A stretch of DNA of 55,504 nucleotides from Gemmatimonadota bacterium (lineage in GTDB: Bacteria; Gemmatimonadota; Gemmatimonadetes; Gemmatimonadales; Gemmatimonadaceae): the NCBI GenBank assembly GCA_026387915.1, contig JAPLKS010000023.1:1-55504 (forward strand), read 5' to 3'. A model generated the notes under the pieces. It saw only the letters and a list, made by a program, of their open reading frames with translations, did no database searches and was not told where the DNA came from. How positions within the stretch are numbered: the first letter of the stretch is position 1; every line of letters starts with the position of its first letter. Shown piece after piece: positions 34,585-42,111 of this stretch. Position numbers and translations under genes: made by a program.

Positions 34585-36162
34585 TCAGGGCGTCCGCACC
34601 GCCACCGTCGGCGACGCATTCCCCACGCGGTCGATCGCCGTCACCGCAATCACCTCGGCGGGCCCCACCGAATCGCTCCCGAGCTCACGGAGCGGCACCT
34701 TTCGCCGCGCGCCGTCCACAAGCTGCGACTGCCACGTCGCGCCATGTCGCATTTGCACGAGCCACCAGCGCACCACGCTCTTGCCCGTGGGCGTGAGCGC
34801 GAGCCGATCGTCCCCGTCGCCCTTGTCGACACCGACGGTAGGAGCCGAGGGTGCTTCGCGCCCCATCCACGGAGAAGCTGGAATCAAGGCTCGTTCCGCA
34901 TACACCTGCTGCGCGAGTGCCGTGGCTACGCTGTCGGGATTGTCGAGAAACGCACGCGCTGAAAAATGCACATTGCCCGTGGACCCCGGCTGCTCGCGCG
35001 TCGCGCGCACTTGCGCCACCAACTCGTCGCGCCGCCAGGCACTCGCCGACGCGCTCGTACTCACACGACTCGTGTAGTTGCCCGGCCACATATGCCGCTG
35101 TTGCACGTTTTGATCCACCCACCACTGCAACAGCTCCGGATAGCGCTGCCCCTGCTTATCAATGGCCCAGTAGAGCTGGGGGGTGAAGTAGTCCACCCAC
35201 CCTTCACGCAGCCACTTCCGCGAGTCCGCGTAGAGTTGGGTGTACGCGTCAAAGCCCACGACGGTCTCGGGGTTGCCGGGCCGCCAGATGCCAAACGGGC
35301 TGATCCCGAACTTCACCCACGGCTTCAGTTTGGCGACTTGTGCGTGAAGGTCCTCAATCAGCTGATCCACATTCTGCCGCCGCCAGTCGTCGCGGTCGAG
35401 GGCGCCGCCCTTCTTTTGGTAGCGCTTGTAGCTCGCGTTGTCCGGAAACTCGGTAGAGCCGTTGGCGCGCTTTTCTTTGTACGGATAGAAGTAGTCGTCG
35501 AGGTGCACGCCATCCACGTCGTACCGCTTCACCACATCCAACACCACTTTCACGGTCTGCGCGCGGACTGCTGGCTCGCCGGGATCCATCCAGAGATGCG
35601 TGCCGTACGATTTTACCAACTCCGGCCGACGGCGCGCCATATGACTCTTGGCGAGTGGCCCCTTGGCACTCGGATGCTTGGCGCGATACGGATTGAACCA
35701 GGCGTGGAGCTCGAGTCCGCGCGCGTGCGCTTCCTTCACCGCAAAGGCGAGCGGATCCCAAAACGGATCGGGGGCCTGCCCCTGCTTCCCTGTGAGATAC
35801 TCCGACCACGGCTCGAGCTTGGACTCATACAGCGCGTCGCCAGCCGGCCGCACCTGAAAGACGACGGCGTTCAACCCACTCGCCGACGCGCGATCGAGCA
35901 TCGCAATCAACTCGTGCTGCTGCTCGGCGGTGTTCAAGTCTTTGCGGGACGGCCAATCAATATTCGACACGCTCGCCACCCACACGCCACGAAACTCGCG
36001 GCGCAACGACGGCGGCACGCAGTCCGCTTCGCTCGCGGGGCATCGCATGGCACTGCTTTGCGGTGCGGGCTTGGCGCGCGGCTGGGCAAACGCCCCACTC
36101 GCACTGACCGCACATAAAACCGCGGCGCACACGGCGCCCACTCGTCGATTATTCCACCACAT
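34585..36162 (-). CDS. Secreted GHL10/DUF187-type glycoside hydrolase
   Basis: About 525 residues from the ATG at 36162, which gives a compact signal peptide (W-W-N-N-R-R-V-G-A-V-C-A-A-V-L-C-A-V). The barrel begins R-E-F-R-G-V-W-V-A-S-V-S-N-I-D-W-P-S, the hallmark of the YngK/GHL10 family. It continues with L-H-A-W-F-N-P-Y-R and the catalytic-region strand V-D-G-V-H-L-D-D-Y-F-Y-P-Y. A C-terminal fibronectin-like or Ig-like domain follows about residue 430. Members probably cleave peptidoglycan-like or other glycans outside the cell. The start overlaps the end of the cupredoxin gene by 14 nt, so it is the last gene of the copper-handling operon. Confidence 0.88.
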   Translation of the reverse strand: MWWNNRRVGAVCAAVLCAVSASGAFAQPRAKPAPQSSAMRCPASEADCVPPSLRREFRGVWVASVSNIDWPSRKDLNTAEQQHELIAMLDRASASGLNAVVFQVRPAGDALYESKLEPWSEYLTGKQGQAPDPFWDPLAFAVKEAHARGLELHAWFNPYRAKHPSAKGPLAKSHMARRRPELVKSYGTHLWMDPGEPAVRAQTVKVVLDVVKRYDVDGVHLDDYFYPYKEKRANGSTEFPDNASYKRYQKKGGALDRDDWRRQNVDQLIEDLHAQVAKLKPWVKFGISPFGIWRPGNPETVVGFDAYTQLYADSRKWLREGWVDYFTPQLYWAIDKQGQRYPELLQWWVDQNVQQRHMWPGNYTSRVSTSASASAWRRDELVAQVRATREQPGSTGNVHFSARAFLDNPDSVATALAQQVYAERALIPASPWMGREAPSAPTVGVDKGDGDDRLALTPTGKSVVRWWLVQMRHGATWQSQLVDGARRKVPLRELGSDSVGPAEVIAVTAIDRVGNASPTVAVRTP

Positions 36163-36493
36163 ATACCAGTCGCTTGGTCTTGGGATGCGTCGTGCACACA
36201 CCGGCATATGTGCCCGGATAGGCGATTGTGTATTCGCGGGTCTCTCCCGCATTGGCGCCGAAGAGCGCCAGTTCGTGACGGACGGTATCGCGATTCACCA
36301 CACGAAGCGTGGTGCCGCGCCCCGCCGCTGCGACGTGCAACGTTTCCGGAAGCAGGACACGGCCCGTCATCCGTTCTACCCACGCCGATCCACCGCGTTC
36401 AATCACGATCACCGCTGAGGGTCTAGGCCACATCCACCAGCCGATCGCGACCAATGCCATCACCACCAAGGCGGCGCTGGCGTTACGGCGCAC
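36149..36493 (-). CDS. Membrane-anchored small cupredoxin-like protein
   Basis: 114 residues from a GTG at 36493; an ATG at 36526 is an alternative but overlaps the upstream gene more. An N-terminal anchor (A-S-A-A-L-V-V-M-A-L-V-A-I-G) follows two Arg. The exported domain has a cupredoxin layout. Type-1 ligand candidates are His73 (D-T-V-R-H-E-L), Cys100 and His103 (Y-A-G-V-C-T-T-H). No Met follows at the usual axial position. It sits between the PCuAC gene and the GHL10 gene in one overlapping minus-strand chain. Role: periplasmic copper binding or electron transfer, inferred from motif and context. Confidence 0.75.
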   Translation of the reverse strand: MRRNASAALVVMALVAIGWWMWPRPSAVIVIERGGSAWVERMTGRVLLPETLHVAAAGRGTTLRVVNRDTVRHELALFGANAGETREYTIAYPGTYAGVCTTHPKTKRLVYVVE

Positions 36494-36917
36494 GGACCTG
36501 TGCACCGAAGCGCAGCGACCGGCCACGGCTCGTGGCGATGACCAGCGTTACGGAATCACCCGCGGCAACGCGACGCTTGAGTCCGATCACCATCAGATGT
36601 TGTGCGCCCGGCGTCAGGACGAGCGAATCACCAGGCTCAATCACGGGCGATGCCGTCGTCGGGAGCATATGTGCCATACCGTCCATCACCATCGTCTGGT
36701 GCAGTTCCACACTCGCCGCATCCGGGGACGACCACGAGGTGATTTCCACGGTGACCGTGTCGCGATTCACGTACGTAAAATAGGCGGCGGTCGTCGCCGC
36801 CGAATCGGCTGGGCGCGCCCACGCGCCACGCACCGGCGATGCCTCACGATCCGCGCGCACGCAGCTGACCGTTCCAGCACCGATGAACAGGGCAGCCATC
36901 ACAAGAATCTTTTTCAT
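36483..36917 (-). CDS. PCu(A)C-type periplasmic copper chaperone
   Basis: 144 residues with a signal or lipoprotein-like leader ending S-C near residue 19. The cupredoxin-like fold carries the Met/His Cu(I) site of PCu(A)C proteins: E-L-H-Q-T-M-V-M-D-G-M-A-H-M, then P-G-A-Q-H-L-M-V-I-G-L. Such proteins deliver Cu(I) to the CuA or CuB site of cytochrome oxidase, usually with SCO. Here the start overlaps the SCO stop codon (ATGA), so the pair is translationally coupled. No cytochrome oxidase subunit gene is in this window. Confidence 0.93.
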   Translation of the reverse strand: MKKILVMAALFIGAGTVSCVRADREASPVRGAWARPADSAATTAAYFTYVNRDTVTVEITSWSSPDAASVELHQTMVMDGMAHMLPTTASPVIEPGDSLVLTPGAQHLMVIGLKRRVAAGDSVTLVIATSRGRSLRFGAQVRAP

Positions 36918-37507
36918 TTGATAAAGTGTCGGAGGTCCGAGGCAATGTCGTCGGCGCGCGTCGCGGGAGGAAACAGCATCCGCACGCGGCCTTCTCGGTC
37001 AATCACATAACTCTGCGCGGGATGCGACATACCGTAGCCGTTCGCCGTTCCCGTTTCTTCTTTCATCACGGCAAAATGCCAGTTGCCCGCAAGGGTGGCG
37101 AGATCCGCGGCCGTGGCGGTGAGTCCAATGAACGTCGAGTCAAACTGCGCCGTGTACGCGGCGCTCACCGCTGGCGTGTCACGCTCGGGGTCCACCGAGA
37201 CGAAGACAAATCGAACCTGCTCGGCGCGTTTGCCAAGTGTGCGCTTGGCCTTGGCCCAGTCGCTGAGCGTGGCGGGGCAGATGTCCGGACAATGCGTGTA
37301 GCCGAAATACAGCAGCACCACATGTCCTTGCTCCGTCGCGAGATCGAACGGAGCGCCATTCACGCGCGCAATCCGTAGCGCCGGCGCGGCGTCGGCGGGG
37401 TCAAACACCACGCCATGCAACGGCGGCAGCTTCTCGCTGCAGGCCGCCAGCACGGTCGACCCCACCGCTAGGGAGAGGATGCGAATCGCACGCCAAATAG
37501 ACATCAT
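36914..37507 (-). CDS. SCO1/SenC family copper-binding thiol lipoprotein
   Basis: 197 residues from the ATG at 37507. A lipoprotein signal ends V-L-A-A-C (Cys23), anchoring a thioredoxin-fold domain in the membrane. The SCO copper/redox site is complete: G-Y-T-H-C-P-D-I-C-P (Cys73, Cys77) and the distant His162 in M-S-H-P-A-Q. F-V-S-V-D-P-E-R-D-T-P is the family signature. It matures the CuA site of cytochrome c oxidase. First gene of the chain SCO - PCuAC - cupredoxin - GHL10 hydrolase. A much longer open frame upstream to 38353 runs antisense through the SDR gene and was not used. Confidence 0.95.
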   Translation of the reverse strand: MMSIWRAIRILSLAVGSTVLAACSEKLPPLHGVVFDPADAAPALRIARVNGAPFDLATEQGHVVLLYFGYTHCPDICPATLSDWAKAKRTLGKRAEQVRFVFVSVDPERDTPAVSAAYTAQFDSTFIGLTATAADLATLAGNWHFAVMKEETGTANGYGMSHPAQSYVIDREGRVRMLFPPATRADDIASDLRHFIK

Positions 37508-37546
37508 TAGAAAGCTAATGCGTTCCACCTTCCACCCGGAGTCTCC

Positions 37547-38308
37547 GTGGCACACGACCGCTTTTCCCTCGCCGGCAAAGTTGCTCTCGTCACCGGCGGT
37601 ACGCGCGGCATTGGCAAGGGAATCGCCAAGGCGTTTGCTGAGGCGGGGGCGCAGGTGATGATCGTGAGCCGCAAGGAGCCCTCGGTGGAAGCCGCCGTGG
37701 CCGAACTCGCGAGCGCGGGGACCGTACGCGGTCTCGCCGCCAACGTGGCGCGCCCCGAGGAGCAGACCAAAATCGTCGACGCCACCATCGCAGCGTTTGG
37801 CGGGATCGACATTCTCGTGAATAATGCGGCCACGAATCCACTTTTCGGCCCCGTGGAGAACACGAGCTCCGAGATCTTCGACAAAATCATGGCGCTCAAC
37901 CTCCGTGCCCCCTTCGAGTTGGCCAAGGCGGTGCGCCCGCATTTCATCGCCCGCGGCGGCGGGGCCATCATCAATCTGTCGAGCATCGGCGGCGTGAGCC
38001 CCGAAGCAGGGCTGGGCATCTACAATGTGAGCAAGGCCGCGCTCATCAGCCTTACACAGGTGCTGGCTCGAGAGTGGGGCAAGGACAACATCCGCGCCAA
38101 CGTCATCTGCCCTGGACTCATCAAGACGGACTTCAGCGCCGCCCTCTGGCAGAACGAACAGATTCTCAAGCACATGATGCGCGGACAGGCGCTCACGCGC
38201 CTTGCCGATCCGGTGGATATTGCGTCGCTGGCCCTGTTCCTCGCGGCGGAAGCCTCCGCGTTCTGCACGGGCGCCACCTTCATGGCGGACGGCGGCTACA
38301 CCATCTAA
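37547..38308 (+). CDS. Short-chain dehydrogenase/reductase
   Basis: 253 residues from a GTG at 37547 preceded by CGGAG. Classical SDR: cofactor loop V-T-G-G-T-R-G-I-G-K-G, I-L-V-N-N-A-A, the catalytic Ser in N-L-S-S-I-G-G, and Tyr/Lys in I-Y-N-V-S-K-A-A. The closing F-M-A-D-G-G-Y is standard. The residue after the second strand (S-R-K in I-V-S-R-K-E) suggests NADP(H), but only weakly. The overall look is that of 3-oxoacyl-ACP-reductase-like or polyol-type SDRs; the substrate is unknown. It is divergent from the SCO operon with 39 nt between starts. Confidence 0.92.
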   Translation: MAHDRFSLAGKVALVTGGTRGIGKGIAKAFAEAGAQVMIVSRKEPSVEAAVAELASAGTVRGLAANVARPEEQTKIVDATIAAFGGIDILVNNAATNPLFGPVENTSSEIFDKIMALNLRAPFELAKAVRPHFIARGGGAIINLSSIGGVSPEAGLGIYNVSKAALISLTQVLAREWGKDNIRANVICPGLIKTDFSAALWQNEQILKHMMRGQALTRLADPVDIASLALFLAAEASAFCTGATFMADGGYTI

Positions 38309-38315
38309 ACCGCAG

Positions 38316-38350
38316 CGCCGAGTCGATCTGCTCCCCAGTTCGACTCGGCG
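38316..38350. terminator. Hairpin between convergent SDR and DUF1295 genes
   Basis: A perfect 11-bp stem (CGCCGAGTCGA with TCGACTCGGCG) encloses a 13-nt loop. It lies 8 nt past the SDR stop. It has no T-run, so it is a likely but not certain terminator. Confidence 0.6.
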
Positions 38351-38362
38351 CATCCCCAGCGC

Positions 38363-39145
38363 TTACCCCGCGCGCGGCCACCACGGCACAAACGCTGACG
38401 TGCGCCGTTGGTACGCCGCGAACTTCTCCCCGCGCGAGCGCAGCATGTGCGATTCCGTCGCGGGAATGCCCGTGACCTTGAGCAGGAAGTACAACATCAT
38501 CGCTGGGCACGCCACGCTCACCCACCCCCACGGCGACCCAAAGGCGAACAGCGCAACGGCGCACCAGACGAGCCACTCAAAGAAGTAGTTCGGGTGCCGC
38601 GAGTACCGCCACAATCCCGCGTCGCACACCCCGCCCCGATTCGCTGGGTTCGCGCGGAACGCGCGCAGCTGCGCATCCGCCACACTTTCTCCCACCAAGG
38701 CAATCAGCCATACCGCCACACCGGCGTATTCAAATGCGCCCAATTCCGGCGCGGCGTTGCGCGACGCCAACAGAAAGGGCACGGCGAGCACGGCGTCGAG
38801 CACCCCCTGAAACAGAAAGAAGAACAGGAACTTGAGCTTGGTGTTCCCCCCCCAGCGTGCTCGAATGGCCTGATATCGCGCATCCTCGGGCTCGCCCGCC
38901 ACCCGCCGCGCCAAGTAACCGGCGAGACGCACGCTCCATAGGCCGCCCATCACCCCGACTATCGCTCGGCGGAGCCAAAAGCCTTGGCCAATAAGCGCAT
39001 ACAGCACGGCCAACACGCCGATTCCTGCCGCCCACGCCACATCCACCACCGAGGCGTTGCGCAGCTTGAGGTGGAGCAACCACACGAGGAACATCATCGT
39101 GGTGGTCACTGCCGTGCCGATTGCCAGTAATGTCCAGCTGTGCAT
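38363..39145 (-). CDS. DUF1295 membrane protein (steroid-reductase / isoprenylcysteine-methyltransferase clan)
   Basis: 260 residues with six to seven membrane helices. The family core is the C-terminal segment G-L-W-R-Y-S-R-H-P-N-Y-F-F-E-W, the cofactor-binding motif shared by DUF1295, steroid 5-alpha-reductase C-terminal domains and isoprenylcysteine methyltransferases. The closing Y-Q-R-R-T-S-A-F-V-P-W-W-P fits DUF1295. A reductase or methyltransferase acting on a membrane lipid is inferred; no substrate is indicated. The start is 83 nt from the divergent triple-domain hydrolase gene. Confidence 0.9.
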   Translation of the reverse strand: MHSWTLLAIGTAVTTTMMFLVWLLHLKLRNASVVDVAWAAGIGVLAVLYALIGQGFWLRRAIVGVMGGLWSVRLAGYLARRVAGEPEDARYQAIRARWGGNTKLKFLFFFLFQGVLDAVLAVPFLLASRNAAPELGAFEYAGVAVWLIALVGESVADAQLRAFRANPANRGGVCDAGLWRYSRHPNYFFEWLVWCAVALFAFGSPWGWVSVACPAMMLYFLLKVTGIPATESHMLRSRGEKFAAYQRRTSAFVPWWPRAG

Positions 39146-39228
39146 CCCCGCTCCATTGGCCGACCCGCGTTTCCGCGGATACTTTGGCTCGTATCGGTAT
39201 TCCTTCCAACTTCTGGCGCCTTCCTATC

Positions 39229-42111
39229 ATGCACCGAACGCTCTTTACCCGAAATGGGTTCACGAGGGAGTGCGTCTCCGCGCTGTTTCTTCTGTTCGTC
39301 GCGTTCGGCGCCTGCGCCTCGCCACGTCCATTCGGTGGCGTCTCCGGCGGCAGCGCGATCGTCGGGCCAGCCAACGGCTCGCTCGTCATAGTGGGCGGCG
39401 GCGCGATGGGACCGGAGCTTTACAAGAAGTTCATTGAACTCGCGGGCGGCCCGGATGCTCCGATTGTCGTGGTCCCCACGGCCGGCGGCGATTCGGTGTA
39501 CCCCGCCGACTGGGTGGGCATTCGTGCGCTACAGGCCGCGGGCGCTCGGCACGTGACCGTGCTGCACACCCTGAGCCGCAAAGAAGCCGACAGCGAAGCG
39601 TTCGTGGCACCGCTCCGCTCCGCAGGCGGTGTCTGGTTCCCGGGCGGACGCCAATGGCACCTCGTGGATTCCTACCTCGGCACCCGCACCGAACGAGAGT
39701 TCCACGCCGTGCTCGCGCGCGGCGGAGTCGTTGGTGGATCGTCGGCCGGTGCGTCTATCATTGCCAGTTACCTCGTGCGTGGCGCCCGCGAAGGGAACAC
39801 CGTGATGATGGCCCCTGGCTACGAGCAAGGGTTCGGTTTTCTGCGCAACGCCGCCATCGATCAGCACGTCGTCGCACGCGACCGGCTTGAGGATCTCCCC
39901 GAGGTGATCGCCAAACACAAAGAACTCATCGGCATCTCCGAGGATGAAGGCACCGCGTGGGTCGTCCGCGGCGATCAAGCCGAAATTATTGGCCGCAACA
40001 AAGCGTTCGTGTACGGTGGCTCCGACGCCAATGATCCCGGCAAACCATACCTCACGCTGCGCGCCGGCGACCGCTACGACCTCGCCAAACGCACCGTGAC
40101 GCATCGCGCGAGCGCCGACTCGCCACTCACCGCCGCGTTCATCGATTCGCTCTTTGCCGATTACGCCAAGCCCGGTACGCCCGGCGCCGCCGTGCTCGTC
40201 GCACAAGACGGCAACATGCTCGTCAACCGCGGCTACGGGTTGGCCGATGTCAATGCCAACGCCGCAGTCACCACGCGCACCAACTTCCGACTCGCGTCCG
40301 TCACCAAGCAGTTTACCGCCGCCGCCACGCTACTCCTCGTGAAGGACGGTAAACTCACGCTCGACGAAACACTCGCCGACATCTGGCCCGATTTCCCCGC
40401 GTATGGTCGGCGCGTCACGGTCAAACAGCTCCTGACGCACACCGGCGGCCTGCTCAGCTACGAGGACTTCGTTCCCGACTCGCAAACGCGCCAGACCAAA
40501 GATGCCGAAGTTGTCGACATGATGAAGCACGTCGACAGCACCTACTTCGCACCAGGCTCGCAGTTCCGCTACAGCAACACGGGCTACGCGGTGCTCGCAG
40601 AGATCGTCGCAAAACGGAGCGGCATTCCCTTTGCCACGTTCCTACGCGACCGCATCTTCGTACCGCTCGGCATGCACAAGACCATCGCCCGCGAAGATCG
40701 CGGCGGCCCCGTCCTGATGCGTGCGTACGGACACTCAATGGTCGACGGCAAATGGCAGCAAACCGACCAGAGCAACACCAGCGCCGTCCTCGGCGACGGC
40801 GGTATCTACAGCTCGGTGGACGAACTTTTTCGATGGAGCGAAGCGCTCTATAGCGACGAACTTCTCCCAGCAGCGCTCCGCACGCAGGCCTTCACCAATA
40901 CGGTTCTCACCGACGGAAAAAAGAGCGGATACGGCTTTGGGTGGTTTGTCGATCCCTACCGCGCCCTGCCGCGCCTCTTTCACACGGGCAGCTCGCGCGG
41001 CTTTCGCACGGTGATCGTGCGCTTTCCGACCATGCACGCCACCATCATCATTCTCACAAATCGCAACGAACCGTCGCCCGAAGGCATCGCCAATGCAATT
41101 GCCGACCGACTGCTCTTCACGCAGGGCGACGCACGCTGGGAAAAACAAAAGTTCGCCTCCACGTCGAGTTGCCGGAGTCTGAGTGCCGTAAGCGAAACGG
41201 TCGCGTGGGCCGGTTGCACCGGCGGCAAAGTGTTTCACACCTCCGACGGCGGCGCCACGTGGATGGTAGACAGCGTTCCCGGCGCCGCGCGACTCGACTT
41301 CCGCGGCATCAAGGCCTTCGACGCCAACACGGCGGTCGTCAGCAGCGCCGGTCCAGCCGAACAAGGCCAAGCGCGCATTTATCGCACCACCGATGGTGCC
41401 AAGAGCTGGCAACTCGCGTGGAGCGACTCCACCAAAGGCATCTTCCTCGACGGCCTCGCCTTTTGGGATGCGCTCCACGGTTTCACCTTCAGCGATCCGA
41501 TCGACGGCAAGCTCGTCATCTTCACCACCGATGACGGTGGAAAAAGTTGGCAGCGCGTAAATGCCGCAAACATTCCCCCAGTCATCGCAGGCGAAGCAGC
41601 GTTCGCCGCCAGCAACACCCAGCTCACCACGCAGGGTGAGAAGAACGCGTGGATCGCGAGCGGCGGGGGCGTGGAAGCGCGTGTCTATCGCACCACCGAT
41701 CGCGGGCGCACGTGGCACGTGAGCGGCACCGGCATGCCGGGCGGTGCGAGCGCCGGGTTGTTCGGCATTGCCTTCAGCGATGCGCGCAACGGACTCGCCG
41801 TCGGCGGCGATTTCAACATCGCGCGCGGCCTCACCGATTTTTCCATTCGCACTTTTGATGGTGGCGTCACCTGGCACCCCGCCGGCCGGCCCGACGGTGC
41901 CACGCAAGGGCTTCACCTCGTGCCGGGCTCCTCGCCGCCCATGTTTGTGGGCGCCGGCGCTTGGGGCACCGCCATCTCGCGCGACTTCGGCACCACCTGG
42001 CAGCACGGCGACACACTCACCGCGTGGGGCATCGGCTTCGTATCGCCGACCACCGGCTGGGTCGTGGGACCGCGCGGTCACCTATCTCGCTTCCGGGGAT
42101 CATCCAAATGA
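39229..42111 (+). CDS. Cyanophycinase-like / beta-lactamase-like / BNR-propeller fusion
   Basis: 960 residues from the ATG at 39229. A signal peptide, possibly lipoprotein type (F-G-A-C at 29), leads three domains. (1) Residues 50-290, peptidase S51/cyanophycinase-like: V-I-V-G-G-G-A-M at the start, F-P-G-G-R-Q, and the nucleophile elbow G-G-S-S-A-G-A with Ser172. (2) Residues 300-635, class C beta-lactamase-like serine hydrolase: S-V-T-K (Ser357, Lys360), Y-S-N (Tyr448, Asn450) and H-T-G (585-587) in place of K-T-G. (3) Residues 640-960, BNR/Ycf48-like propeller: V-F-H-T-S-D-G-G-A-T-W, I-Y-R-T-T-D-G-A-K-S-W and I-R-T-F-D-G-G-V-T-W. Two active sites suggest stepwise hydrolysis of a peptide-like substrate. 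The amidase gene overlaps its stop by 4 nt. Confidence 0.9.
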   Translation: MHRTLFTRNGFTRECVSALFLLFVAFGACASPRPFGGVSGGSAIVGPANGSLVIVGGGAMGPELYKKFIELAGGPDAPIVVVPTAGGDSVYPADWVGIRALQAAGARHVTVLHTLSRKEADSEAFVAPLRSAGGVWFPGGRQWHLVDSYLGTRTEREFHAVLARGGVVGGSSAGASIIASYLVRGAREGNTVMMAPGYEQGFGFLRNAAIDQHVVARDRLEDLPEVIAKHKELIGISEDEGTAWVVRGDQAEIIGRNKAFVYGGSDANDPGKPYLTLRAGDRYDLAKRTVTHRASADSPLTAAFIDSLFADYAKPGTPGAAVLVAQDGNMLVNRGYGLADVNANAAVTTRTNFRLASVTKQFTAAATLLLVKDGKLTLDETLADIWPDFPAYGRRVTVKQLLTHTGGLLSYEDFVPDSQTRQTKDAEVVDMMKHVDSTYFAPGSQFRYSNTGYAVLAEIVAKRSGIPFATFLRDRIFVPLGMHKTIAREDRGGPVLMRAYGHSMVDGKWQQTDQSNTSAVLGDGGIYSSVDELFRWSEALYSDELLPAALRTQAFTNTVLTDGKKSGYGFGWFVDPYRALPRLFHTGSSRGFRTVIVRFPTMHATIIILTNRNEPSPEGIANAIADRLLFTQGDARWEKQKFASTSSCRSLSAVSETVAWAGCTGGKVFHTSDGGATWMVDSVPGAARLDFRGIKAFDANTAVVSSAGPAEQGQARIYRTTDGAKSWQLAWSDSTKGIFLDGLAFWDALHGFTFSDPIDGKLVIFTTDDGGKSWQRVNAANIPPVIAGEAAFAASNTQLTTQGEKNAWIASGGGVEARVYRTTDRGRTWHVSGTGMPGGASAGLFGIAFSDARNGLAVGGDFNIARGLTDFSIRTFDGGVTWHPAGRPDGATQGLHLVPGSSPPMFVGAGAWGTAISRDFGTTWQHGDTLTAWGIGFVSPTTGWVVGPRGHLSRFRGSSK

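Noticed and set aside
37508-38353. Upstream extension of the SCO reading frame
   Set aside because: It is antisense to the whole SDR gene. The SCO protein has a proper lipoprotein signal starting at 37507.
40735-42081. 448-codon open frame antisense to the triple-domain fusion
   Set aside because: No motif and no start context; the sense strand has beta-lactamase and BNR motifs throughout.
41961-42107. Longer amidase start within the fusion gene
   Set aside because: It overlaps the propeller-coding sequence in another frame; the ATG at 42108 forms a standard ATGA coupling.
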